Source: CAVQEG01 sp963711465 (lineage in GTDB: Bacteria > Bacteroidota > Ignavibacteria > OLB7). From it: a stretch of 64,000 bases of DNA. Under the pieces are notes generated by a model. It was not told the origin of the DNA and did no database searches. It saw nothing but the letters and a program-made list of their open reading frames with translations. Within the stretch, counting starts at the first letter, position 1. Each line of letters begins with the position of its first letter. The stretch lies in the NCBI GenBank assembly GCA_963711465.1, contig CAVQEG010000002.1, positions 682,001 to 746,000 on the forward strand. The letters run 5' to 3'. The position numbers and the translations under genes were made by a program. Positions 26,807-36,700 of the stretch are shown one piece after another.

Positions 26807-28960
26807 ATGGCACAGTCAGTAATCATCATCGGCGGTGGCGTCGCGGGTTTGACGGCGGCGCAGGAACTCGCCGAACGCGGCTTCCGCGTTCAGGTGTTCG
26901 AGCGCCGCATGGTTCCGGGCGGCAAGGCACGCAGCGTGCCCGTTCCCGATTCCTCCGAAAACGGCAGCATGCCGCTGCCGGGGGAACACGGCTTCCGCTT
27001 CTTCCCGGGATTCTACAAGCACGTTCCCGACACCATGCGGCGAATCCCGCGTGCCGGCGGCGGGCAGGGATCGGTCTTCGACGACCTCGTCGACACCACT
27101 CGCATCGAATTCGCCCGGGCGGGCACCTCGCCGCTCGTATTGCTTCCGCGAATGCCCGAGTCGCTGTCGGACTTCAAGGTGATGATGCAGGGACTTCACG
27201 AGGCCGAGGGGCTCCGTCTCGGACTGACAGTCGAGGATCTCGAATTCTTCGCCGAACGGATGTGGCAGATCCTCACCAGCTGCAAGGAGCGTCGCCTCGA
27301 TGAATACGAGCGAACCGGCTGGTGGAATTTCCTCGATGCCCCCAATCGTTCGAAGGCCTATCAGGACTATCTGGGTGAGGGTCTCACTCGGTCCCTCGTC
27401 GCCGCAAAGGCCAAGCTGGCGAGCACGAAGACCGTCGGCGACATCGGTATGCAGTTGATTCTCAACCTCTCCACGCCGGGGGAGAACAGCGACCGCGTAC
27501 TCAACGGTCCGACGAACGAAGTGTGGATTCAGCCGTGGCTGAAGTACCTCACTGGCCTGGGTGTGAAATACACCATGGGCGCCGAAGTCGAAAACATCGG
27601 ATTCGACAACGGCCGCGTTACCGGCGTCACCGTAAAGACCGAGGGAGGCGAACAGACGGCGACGGCCGACTATTACGTAATGGCCGTTCCGATCGAGGTC
27701 GCAGCGACACTGCTCAATGAACAGATGCTCGCAGCCGATCCGGTGCTCGAGGGGATCGTCCGATTGCGCGATATGACCGCGTGGATGAACGGCGTGCAGT
27801 TCTATCTGAACGAGGATCTGCCGCTGGTGCACGGACATCAGATCTACCTCGATTCGCCGTGGGCGCTCACGTCGCTGTCTCAGGCGCAGTTCTGGCCGAA
27901 TTTCAATCTGCAGAACTGCTGCTGCGGCGAGGTCAGGGGCGTGCTTTCGGTGGATATTTCCGACTGGACCGCACCCGCCTCGCATCCCGATCTGAAGGGA
28001 AAGACGGCGATGGAGTGCACCGCCGATGAGATTTCCAAAGAAGTCTGGTACGAGCTGAAGACGTGTCTGAACAGCGATGGAAATGAAGTGCTCAATGACG
28101 GCCATCTTCATTCGGCCTTTCTCGATCAGGATATCGTGGTGGACAAGTACACGGGGAAGGATGCCAACCTCGAGCCGCTTCTGGTCAATCTCGTAAACAG
28201 CTGGAAGGATCGCCCCGACGCACACACGCGAATTCCCAATTTCTTCCTCGCTGGTGACTACGTACGGACGAACACGGATCTGGCGACGATGGAAGCGGCG
28301 AACGAATCGGCGCGACGCGCGACGAACGCAATTCTCGACGCGTCAGGTTCATCGGAAGAGCACTGCAGGCTCTGGGATCTTCACGAGCCGGAAATGCTGG
28401 CTCCGTTCCGCACCTACGACCGGCTGCGATTCGAACATGGCCTTCCCTGGAGCGATCCTCCCCTTCTGAAAAAAGCCGTCAAGGCGATCCAGGATGTGAA
28501 GCACGAATTGGGCGTGTTCGAGAAGGCGAAGGCCTCGATGAGCCCCGCGGCGATCAGCGTGGCGGTGTTCGGCGTCTACATGATCATACTGGGAATTACG
28601 TACGTCACGATTCCGAACAAGATTCTTCCGCTGTTCGGATTCGCCACCGAGACTGCAATTCATCCGTGGGTACGAGTGGGATCGGCAATGGTGGGCGTCG
28701 TGGGATTCTACTACATCATCGCGGCTCGTCACGAATACACGGCATTTCTGCGGGCGACGATCTGGGGACGTGTGGGAATTCTGGTGGTATTCGTTCTGCT
28801 GATCACGCTGGTCGACTCTCCGTGGCAATTGATCTTCCTGGCGATTCCGGATCAATTCGGAGCGTTATGGACATATCTGGCGCTGAGGAAGTCGACGTCG
28901 GTGACTGCCGACGCGGCGACGTTCGAACAATCCGCGGCAGCACCCGCACCGGCCGGATAG
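26807..28960 (+). CDS. FAD-dependent amine oxidase/phytoene-desaturase-like protein with membrane tail
   Basis: A 717-residue protein. The N-terminal FAD-binding motif is intact (IIIGGGVAGLTAAQELAERG then VPGGKARS), as is the C-terminal FAD motif (FFLAGDYVRTNTDLATMEAA). This places it among the desaturase/isomerase-like flavoproteins related to phytoene desaturases and hydroxysqualene dehydroxylase. From about residue 577 there is an unrelated tail with four membrane helices (ISVAVFGVYMIILGITYV, GVVGFYYIIAA, GILVVFVLLITLVD, LIFLAIPDQFGALW). Substrate is unknown; a lipid or isoprenoid would fit the membrane tail. It lies 31 bases after the cyclase gene and is convergent with the DUF4062 gene. 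Confidence 0.8.
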   Translation: MAQSVIIIGGGVAGLTAAQELAERGFRVQVFERRMVPGGKARSVPVPDSSENGSMPLPGEHGFRFFPGFYKHVPDTMRRIPRAGGGQGSVFDDLVDTTRIEFARAGTSPLVLLPRMPESLSDFKVMMQGLHEAEGLRLGLTVEDLEFFAERMWQILTSCKERRLDEYERTGWWNFLDAPNRSKAYQDYLGEGLTRSLVAAKAKLASTKTVGDIGMQLILNLSTPGENSDRVLNGPTNEVWIQPWLKYLTGLGVKYTMGAEVENIGFDNGRVTGVTVKTEGGEQTATADYYVMAVPIEVAATLLNEQMLAADPVLEGIVRLRDMTAWMNGVQFYLNEDLPLVHGHQIYLDSPWALTSLSQAQFWPNFNLQNCCCGEVRGVLSVDISDWTAPASHPDLKGKTAMECTADEISKEVWYELKTCLNSDGNEVLNDGHLHSAFLDQDIVVDKYTGKDANLEPLLVNLVNSWKDRPDAHTRIPNFFLAGDYVRTNTDLATMEAANESARRATNAILDASGSSEEHCRLWDLHEPEMLAPFRTYDRLRFEHGLPWSDPPLLKKAVKAIQDVKHELGVFEKAKASMSPAAISVAVFGVYMIILGITYVTIPNKILPLFGFATETAIHPWVRVGSAMVGVVGFYYIIAARHEYTAFLRATIWGRVGILVVFVLLITLVDSPWQLIFLAIPDQFGALWTYLALRKSTSVTADAATFEQSAAAPAPAG

Positions 28961-28984
28961 CGACGTCGGACATACTGCTTTGCC

Positions 28985-31972
28985 TTACGCGGATTCGAGT
29001 CGTGCAATCAGCGCCAGTGGCCGAAGGGCAGGGTCATTCATCGCGAATCGTTCGACGAGTTCCGCCGATTCACGAGCCCATGATGCAGCGGCAGCGCGCT
29101 GCCCGGGTGACACATCGAGTCCGGCATCGACCTGATTGGCAACGCATTCGGCCTTGTATTGCAGCCACAGCGCGACGCCTACCGGGAAGTCGAGGTCGCG
29201 GTGCTTGCGAAGCGCGCGGTCGAACAGGTCGAGCGCCTCGGCGCATCGACCGCGCCGCAGCTCGATGATGCCGAGATCACCGAGGGCGAATCCAATTCCG
29301 CGGGCATATCCCAGCCGCTCGGTTTCCGCCAGATAGGTGGTGAAGCATGTCTCGGCCTGATCGAGCTGTCCGCGATCGAGGTGGACCATGCCGATCTTGC
29401 CGATCGCCATCGCGGCGCCATGGGGATCGCCAAGATCGCCGTAGATCCGCGCTTCCTCGCGATAGTGTTCCATGGCGCGGTCGGCATCACCGCGGTTCCA
29501 GGCGGTCAAACCGATCTGACCGAGAATGAACGCGCTCTGGCGGCGATCGCCGAGTCGGGCGAAGAGGGCGAGCGCTTCGTTGTAATGTTCGATCGCCTGA
29601 TCGAACGCTCCACAGAGCTGATGGATCTGTCCGATCCTTCCCTCTGCGCGGGCGACGCCATCGAGTCGACCGCGGTCCATCGACGCCTGCCGCATCGTGC
29701 GGAAGCGTTGGAGTGCCGCATCGTATTCACCTCGTTCGAGCTCGATCCCACCGATCTCCGCATCGGCCAGCGCGGCGGCATAGTCATCACCTGCCGTGCT
29801 TGCGAGGGCTCGTCTATGGTGGTAGACATCGAGCGCTTCGGCATGTGCACCGCGCAGCACCAGCAGCGCGCCGAGGGAATCGAGCGCCGTGCCCGCGCGC
29901 GTGGCGTCGTCGAGTTCCTGCGCCAACACCACCGCCTCGCGCGCCCGTTCCAGTGCGGCATCCCACTCACCGACGGCCCGGAAGAGTCGGACCAGTTTCA
30001 GCAACAGGTCGATCCGCCGACCTGCCTCGACACCGGTGCCATGCGCTTCGGAGAGTGACCGACGATAGATCTCAGGCAGAGCCGATGGTGTCTCGAGCGC
30101 GGACCAGTACCGCAGCACATCGTATTCCGAAGCTCCCTCCAGCGACGGCAGCAGCACCGACGGCGAGACCAGCAGTTCCCGGAGTCGGTCGTGCTGCCCT
30201 CCGCGATAGAGCGCCTCGAGCATTTCCGCCAGCGCATGCCGATCGATCGCGTCGAGCTCGGCGTCATCCGACAGATCGAGTTGTCCGGCGAACCAGTCGG
30301 CGAGCATGACGTGGGCACGACGCCGTCTGGTTTCATCGGCGAGGTAGCGCGCTTCGACCGCCCGCCGGAGGTAGTTGTGGAAGAAGTCGAGTCTACCGTC
30401 GTTGCGTAGCAGGTGGTAGTCCAGCGCGTGCAGCAGCATCGAGAGGTCGGCCCGGCTGATCCCGGCGATTCCGAGCAGTTCGGTTTCAGTCAGACCCGAG
30501 CGGGAGACGGCGATGGCCGAGAGCGCCGCGCCGACGACCGAGGGCGAGTAATCCTCCTCGATGCGTTCCAGCACGCGCCGAAAGAGCATGTCGAGATCAT
30601 CCACGGCCAGGTATGCGTCGACGGTCCCGTTCAGATCCTCGTGGTCACCATGCAGTCGAAGTTCCTCGGCCAGCGTTCTGAGGAACAGTGGTGAAGCGCC
30701 CTTCGGGTCCGCCCCGATTCGTCGAACGAGGCCGGCGGAGAGTCCCTTGTGGAACTCCCCGAGGTAGCGGACCACGATCGCCTCGCGTTCACGCTGCTGC
30801 AGCGGCCGCAGCGGCAGTTCGTCGCTTGAGCGGGCGCGCATGCGATCGAGCGTTTCGCCGGGACGTGTCGAGACGATCAGACGGACGTTGGCCGGGAGTG
30901 CCGACGGCAGCCAGTCGAGCAGACGGGAGGTGCCGTGGAGCTGATCCAGCGCGTCGATGGCCAGAAGAAGGCGGTCATCGGTGTGGCTGGAGACCGCGCC
31001 GACGCGGGCAAGCCAGGTGGGGAACGATTCTTCGAGCGCCATGAGGTCATCCGGCGCGTCGTCGGGTATGTCGTAGCGCTCCCGAATTTCGGCGACAACC
31101 CGTCGCAGGATCGCCCCATGTCCTGCCGATCCTCCGCTGACGCCGACGTAGTGTTCGATGGCGAACCCATCGGGGTGCATCCGTCGCCACGAATCGACGA
31201 GCCAGGCGAGCAGCGCGCTCTTGCCCATACCGCTGTCGGCGGTAATGACCATCGGCGGCCCGTCACCATCCACCCATGCTCGAAACCGCACCAGGTACTC
31301 CGGAATCGGGATGTAGGCGCGGCGGCGTGATCGGGCGAATGCCTCGTTCGCACGACGATCCTGGTCGAGTGCCGAGGGAACGACATCGTCCGGCCAGTGG
31401 CGGTCGATGCAGGAGATGAGATCCTCACGCACCAGCCGACCGAGCTCTTCGGGACTGGCGAACTCGCGGAGGGGGCATGACGACTGCCTTCCGATCCAGG
31501 CGATGAGCGTGTGGAGACGCTCGGGATCGTCGCAATCACTCAGATCGTCGCGACGGCGATAGACGCACGCCTCGCTGGATTCCGGGACGGACATTCCATG
31601 GATGAATTCCATCTCGAGAATGCTGCGACCCTCCAGGACGGCGTTCTCGACCCAGGGATACCGATCGTGAAGCTCGGGATCCATGGCGATCTCATGGAAT
31701 TCCGGCGTCCATCCGTATCGATGGCCAAGGATCCCGATGAAATAGGGCCGGCAGCGGTCGATTTCCTCCAGACACGTGCGGACGATGCGGCCGCGCGCGG
31801 CCTCCTCTTCGGTCAACCCCCAGCGAAGGTCGATTTCGGTAAACGTCACGCCGCGCAGTCGACAGATGGCGCGGATCTCCGGAAAGACGCGGCGCACCAG
31901 GTGCTCGCGTTCCTTCTGGAGATCCTGAAACGTCGATGAGATGAAGACACGAAGTTCGCTGGCAGAGTCCAT
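28985..31972 (-). CDS. DUF4062-STAND NTPase-TPR protein (paralogue 1)
   Basis: A 995-residue protein. Residues 6-120 are a DUF4062 domain (LRVFISSTFQDLQKEREHL ... EIDLRWGLTEE ... CRPYFIGILGHRYGW), the module at the front of nephrocystin-3/NWD1-type proteins. A NACHT/STAND-like NTPase follows: Walker A GMGKSALL near 248-255, the family-specific EHYVGVSGGS, Walker B LLLAIDALDQL near 335-345, and sensor VSTRPGE. Residues about 660-930 are TPRs (AEGRIGQIHQLCGAFDQAIE). The last about 65 residues match the C-terminal module of the proteins at 33792 and 43863. By analogy to STAND proteins the TPRs sense a ligand, the NTPase oligomerises and DUF4062 acts as effector or adaptor. Function unproven. Confidence 0.85.
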   Translation of the reverse strand: MDSASELRVFISSTFQDLQKEREHLVRRVFPEIRAICRLRGVTFTEIDLRWGLTEEEAARGRIVRTCLEEIDRCRPYFIGILGHRYGWTPEFHEIAMDPELHDRYPWVENAVLEGRSILEMEFIHGMSVPESSEACVYRRRDDLSDCDDPERLHTLIAWIGRQSSCPLREFASPEELGRLVREDLISCIDRHWPDDVVPSALDQDRRANEAFARSRRRAYIPIPEYLVRFRAWVDGDGPPMVITADSGMGKSALLAWLVDSWRRMHPDGFAIEHYVGVSGGSAGHGAILRRVVAEIRERYDIPDDAPDDLMALEESFPTWLARVGAVSSHTDDRLLLAIDALDQLHGTSRLLDWLPSALPANVRLIVSTRPGETLDRMRARSSDELPLRPLQQREREAIVVRYLGEFHKGLSAGLVRRIGADPKGASPLFLRTLAEELRLHGDHEDLNGTVDAYLAVDDLDMLFRRVLERIEEDYSPSVVGAALSAIAVSRSGLTETELLGIAGISRADLSMLLHALDYHLLRNDGRLDFFHNYLRRAVEARYLADETRRRRAHVMLADWFAGQLDLSDDAELDAIDRHALAEMLEALYRGGQHDRLRELLVSPSVLLPSLEGASEYDVLRYWSALETPSALPEIYRRSLSEAHGTGVEAGRRIDLLLKLVRLFRAVGEWDAALERAREAVVLAQELDDATRAGTALDSLGALLVLRGAHAEALDVYHHRRALASTAGDDYAAALADAEIGGIELERGEYDAALQRFRTMRQASMDRGRLDGVARAEGRIGQIHQLCGAFDQAIEHYNEALALFARLGDRRQSAFILGQIGLTAWNRGDADRAMEHYREEARIYGDLGDPHGAAMAIGKIGMVHLDRGQLDQAETCFTTYLAETERLGYARGIGFALGDLGIIELRRGRCAEALDLFDRALRKHRDLDFPVGVALWLQYKAECVANQVDAGLDVSPGQRAAAASWARESAELVERFAMNDPALRPLALIARLESA

Positions 31973-32302
31973 TGGCGGACACGACGGTAGGTCACTGGAG
32001 TTCGGCGAAGCGGCGGGGTTGGTGCGAAGATACGGAGCCGGACCGGGCCGGAAGGTGCCGCAGACTGGCGGTAGGCACCAATGCGATGGCGGTGGGCGCT
32101 TGTCTTGACGGCAGGAGCCGTCGGCGAGGACTCAGCGGCCTCAGTACATGCACGGCTGCATGCGTGCCGCGAGAATTGCGGCTGCAGCGAAGAGTCTGCG
32201 TTCCTCTCTGTGGTGGCGGCGCGAGCAAAGCATACGCTTACGGTAGTGGAGCCGTTGCGGCGACGCACCGGCGCGCCATCTGGGGGCGCATCACCGCTCT
32301 CT
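31973..32302. other. upstream region of DUF4062 paralogue 1
   Basis: No gene recognised in these 330 bases. CGAAGATA at 32025-32032 reads TATCTTCG on the minus strand, one base off the Bacteroidota -7 consensus and 53 bases before the start codon. Confidence 0.35.
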
Positions 32303-33150
32303 GCAAACGCGACCTCCTCCGCACCAAGGCCCGGAGGGCCGCCCTCCCGTAGCCCACGGCATCGCCGTGGGTATTCGATACCATCCACGAATCGCGCGGC
32401 GACTGCGAGTCGCGCCGCCGGCACGAGCGCCGATCGCGATGGAAGCTCCCGCAATCGCGACCGCCTCCGCACCAAGGCCCGGAGGGCCGCCCTCCCGTAG
32501 CCCACGGCATCGCCGTGGGTATTCGATTCCATCCACGAATCGTGCGGCGACTGCGAGTCGCGCCGCCGGCACGAGCGCCGATCGCGATGGAAGCTCCCGC
32601 AATCGCGACCGCCTCCGCACCAAGGCCCGGAGGGCCGCCCTCCCGTAGCCCACGGCATCGCCGTGGGTATTCGATTCCATCCACGAATCGTGCGGCGACT
32701 GCGAGTCGCGCCGCCGGCACGAGCGCCGATCGCGATGGAAGCTCCCGCAATCGCGACCTCCTCCGCACCAAGGCCCGGAGGGCCGCCCTCCCGTAGCCCA
32801 CGGCATCGCCGTGGGTATTCGATACCATCCACGAATCGCGCGGCGACTGCGAGTCGCGCCGCCGGCACGAGCGCCGATCGCGATGGAAGCTCCCGCAAAC
32901 GCGACCTCCTCCGCACCAAGGCCCGGAGGGCCGCCCTCCCGTAGCCCACGGCATCGCCGTGGGTATTCGATTCCATCCACGAATCGTGCGGCGACTGCGA
33001 GTCGCGCCGCCGGCACGAGCGCCGATCGCGATGGAAGCTCCCGCAATCGCGACCTCCTCCGCACCAAGGCCCGGAGGGCCGCCCTCCCGTAGCCCACGGC
33101 ATCGCCGTGGGTATTCGATTCCATCCACGAATCGCGCGGCGATCATGAGT
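32303..33150. repeat. tandem array of 148-bp units with hairpins (six cores)
   Basis: The core CAAGGCCCGGAGGGCC starts at 32325, 32473, 32621, 32769, 32917 and 33065, exactly 148 bases apart each time. Each full unit carries three small hairpins: GGAGGG-CCG-CCCTCC, CCCACGGC-ATC-GCCGTGGG and GCGACT-GCG-AGTCGC. Units differ only at a few positions (for example GATACCATCC or GATTCCATCC). Because 148 is not a multiple of three, the long open frames crossing it are artefacts. The right end breaks off at GCGGCGATCATGAGTCGCG. It is not a CRISPR array: there are no unique spacers. Confidence 0.9.
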
Positions 33151-33219
33151 CGCGCCCCGGACGCGCGTGCGACGCGAGGCCGCTCGCGTTTCAGCCCGCA
33201 GAGGGTTTGTCGATAGGCT

Positions 33220-33627
33220 CTAAAACGGCCTCGCCTCCATGAAGAATACCAGCAGTACCAGCACCACGCTCATCGCGATCGCCAGCTGATTGAGCTTCGT
33301 ATGTCCTCCCGCCGCGCCGTCGGCGGCCGTCGCCTTGCGCAGCGCGCCCTGACTCATCCCGAGCAGTGCGCCGAGCGCGAGGAACAGCACCATCGAAATT
33401 CCCCACCACCCCGTGTGCACCGACGCCCATTCGCCCTGCCACATCAGGGCAACGCCCGTGATCAGCATCACGACCAGACTGCCGCTGGCCGCGCGAAGTA
33501 TGCGCTTGATTGCACCGGCGTCCGGTGTGCCGGACGGTCGCGTCAGTACGGTGATCACCGTCAGCTGGCCAAGCCCGCCGACTGCTGTGACGACGTGCAG
33601 GAAGAGAAGGATTCCGTAGAAGGTCAT
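33220..33627 (-). CDS. small four-helix membrane protein (DUF2269-like)
   Basis: A 135-residue protein with four hydrophobic helices: FYGILLFLHVVTAVGGLGQL, GSLVVMLITGVALMW, GISMVLFLALGALLGM and LAIAMSVVLVLLVFFM. The first helix with an early His (FLHVVTAV) and the spacing resemble DUF2269/YqhA-like small integral membrane proteins. The start MTFYGILLFL was chosen because the longer frame adds an unconvincing basic stretch. It sits between the repeat array and DUF4062 paralogue 2 on the same strand, 164 bases after that gene's stop. Function unknown. Confidence 0.65.
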   Translation of the reverse strand: MTFYGILLFLHVVTAVGGLGQLTVITVLTRPSGTPDAGAIKRILRAASGSLVVMLITGVALMWQGEWASVHTGWWGISMVLFLALGALLGMSQGALRKATAADGAAGGHTKLNQLAIAMSVVLVLLVFFMEARPF

Positions 33628-33791
33628 GGTTCGTCTGAGTTCCCGCCGAACGGGATGCTGCGTGGAAGAGGGAAGAAATTTGAATTCGATCCGAACGACG
33701 AAGATGAGCATTTCCAAGCGGACCGCTCCCCGACACGACCGAGTGATGCCTCTCCTGCAGCACGGGAGGCGGCTTCAACGGACATCGGCGC

Positions 33792-36700
33792 TCACACCAT
33801 AGCTTCGCCCGACGACTCCGATTCGAGGTCGGATGATCCCGCATCGTTCGCAGAGAGCCGCTCGATGCGCGCAAGGAATTCGGGCTTGGGCACATGCTTC
33901 GACAATTCCCGATACAGCTGCAGTGCCTCGGTCCTGTGCGGTTCGATGAAGCCCATGTCGAAGAGCGTGTAGTGAATCTCCGCACGGTACTCGTCGCCGT
34001 CGATGTCGAGCATCGCGCGCAATCGATCGGCCGCCGCATCGCGCTTCCCCTCCTCCATGTCGATGCGGGCAAGAAGGTTCGTCGCCAGAACGACCGTGTC
34101 GAGCTTGTTGATCTCCCGACTCATCTCGAGCGACTCTTCGACATACGCGCGGGCACGAGCAAGCAACCATGGGCGCCAATTGCTCCCCACTTCCGGTTCC
34201 AACAGCGGCACGACATACTCCGGGGGTTCGGTGGCATCGCTGTCGCTGTCGCGTACGGCGACCAGCATTGCGGACGCCAGCCCGTTGAGCCAATAGGTAA
34301 TTCCATATCGGAACCCGATGTCGCGGTGAACCGAAAGTGCGCTGATGAAGCAATCCACCGACCGCTGCAGTTCGCCCGACTGCCAGTACAGATTTCCGAG
34401 ATTTCCCTGGATGATCGCCAGTATTCGCGGCTGGCCGAGTCGCTCGGCAAGCTCCGCGCCGTGGCGATAGCGTTGCACTGCTGCATCCAGGTCTCCGTAG
34501 TCACCATGAGCGCGCGCGGAATTGACGGTGGCGACGACGACGCCCATCGGATCACCCAGGGAACGCGATAACGCGATCTGCTCTTCGAAGCAGTCGATTG
34601 CGCGCTCGTGCTCGCCCCGCTGGTCGTAAATCAATCCGATGTTTCCGATCATCGTGGCCACCACGTCGACCGCTCCGAGTTCACGTCCAATACGCAGTGC
34701 CTCCTCGTAGCAATTCAGTGCCGCGTCGGGTTCACGTCTGCAGTCGTGAATGACGCCCTGGCGGCCCAGCACGGACGCGGCCTTGCGCTGGTCTCCAAGC
34801 TCGAGGCAGAGTGCGTATGAACGAACGAACTGCTCCATGGCGCCGTCCTCGTCTCCCAGCAGATGCTGCGACCAGCCAAGCCCCGCACGGGCATACGCCT
34901 CGTGCCGATTCAATCCATGGACTTCGGCACGCTCCACAACCCGACGCAGCATCGAAATCGACGCCTGCAGAAGTCCGAGCGGTTCGAACATTTCGCCGAC
35001 GACGGTGAGGACATCGCAGATTCGGGCGGGCTCCGACTCTGATTGCTCGAAGGCCTTACACACCGGTTCGATACGACCGACCGGGTCGAACCCGCGTTCG
35101 ATCAGCTGACTCCATGATCGAAGCACGCTGTACCGATGCGCACCCTCGAAGAGCGTCGTCAGCACCGGAAGCATTGAAAGCGCGGATGCGAGCCGTTCGA
35201 ATTCGCCCGAACGTTCCAGCTGATCGACGAGCTCATGCGCGACTCTGAATGGCACCGCCGTTGCCCGGCCCGGAGCTGCGGCGTCGGCAGCAATCGATCG
35301 CTCGACCTCCCGCTGGAAATAGTCCGCAAGTGCGATATGCTCCCGGCAACACCGCGTCTCGTCGGCCAGATACCGCACTTCGACCGCACGCCGCAGATAG
35401 TCATGGAAAAACGTGAAGACGGCGTCGCGATGCACGAGGTGATAATCGAGCGAATTGACCAGTGCTGTGAGCTTCATTCGAGAGACGCCCGTGAGCTCCT
35501 GCAGTTCGATTTCCGACAGTCCGTTCGATGAAGCCCAGAGCAGGGCCATCACCTGGCGAACCACACGCGCGCCGAAATCGTCCTCCAGGCGTTCGAGCAC
35601 GTTCTGGAACAGATCCTCCGTTCCGGTGGTCTGCAGCAGCCGGTCGATCTCCACGTCGAGCCGCTCGTGCTGGCCGAAGAGACGAAGTTCCTCCAGCAGC
35701 GTTCGAAGAAACAGCGGATGCGCGCACTTCTGATCGCCCGCAATCCTGCGCGTCTGCTCCGGCGACAGTGCCTTGTGGTATTCCGAAAGAAATCGGACCA
35801 CGATCGCCTCACGCTCCCGGTCGGTCAACGGCTGCATTCCCAGCTGCTGCCAACCACGCTCGCGCAGCTGAACCAGCGTCTGTTCCACCGTCGAGGTAAT
35901 CACGAGGCGAACGCTGCCGGGCAATCTCATCGGAACCCAGCCGAGTGCAAGCGCCTCACCGGAGAGCTGATTGATCCCGTCGATAATCAGAATCAACGTC
36001 TCGACTCCACCGTTCGGACGATCAGATGTTCCCAGCGGTGGCACCGACGTGTAGCCGAGCCACGTTTCGAACGCGCGTTCGATCTCCTGAGGCGTCGTGG
36101 GCACTTCTTCGTCGCGATGAAATCGAACGCGGATCTCCTCCATCACATGCCGCATCACGGCGAAATGGTCCGTTGCGCCAGCACCTATTCCAACGTAATG
36201 CTCGACGATATGGACATCCGGATGGCGGCGGCGGTACTGTTCGGCCCAATAGGCGACGAGGGAACTCTTGCCGGAACCCGACTCGGCATAGATGACCAGT
36301 GCGTTATCGGAGGATGCGACTTCGCGGGTCGGTGAATCGGCGAATTCGTTCAACCGCTTCAGGTATCCGGCGTTCGGGATATAGGCGCGACGGCGGCTTG
36401 CGGCAAATGCCTCATGGCGCGCGCGCTCCTGATCGAGTGGCGTCGGTGGGACCGCATCGGCGAAGTCGCGATCGAGGATTTCGATGAGTGCGTCATAGAC
36501 CATCTCGCCGAGCGTTCCGGGATCACGGAATTCCTCGACCGGCAGTCCGGCGGCGCGCACGCGTCCCTTCAGATCCTCCAGCCGCGACCAATCGGCAGGA
36601 TCGACCGGTACTTCCTGTCCCCGACGGTGCCGTCGGAAGAAGAATCGTGCGCGCGATTCGGAGAGATCGAACGCACCAGGATCTCCATTGAGAACGGCGT

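Noticed and set aside
31846..33146. Long open frames of 270-420 codons on the minus strand and a series of 93-codon frames on the plus strand
   Set aside because: They arise from the 148-bp repeat, whose GC-rich units lack stops in several frames; the same peptide recurs in shifted frames and no family similarity is visible.
32303..33150. Possible CRISPR array
   Set aside because: Units of 148 bp are nearly identical along their whole length; there are no variable spacers.
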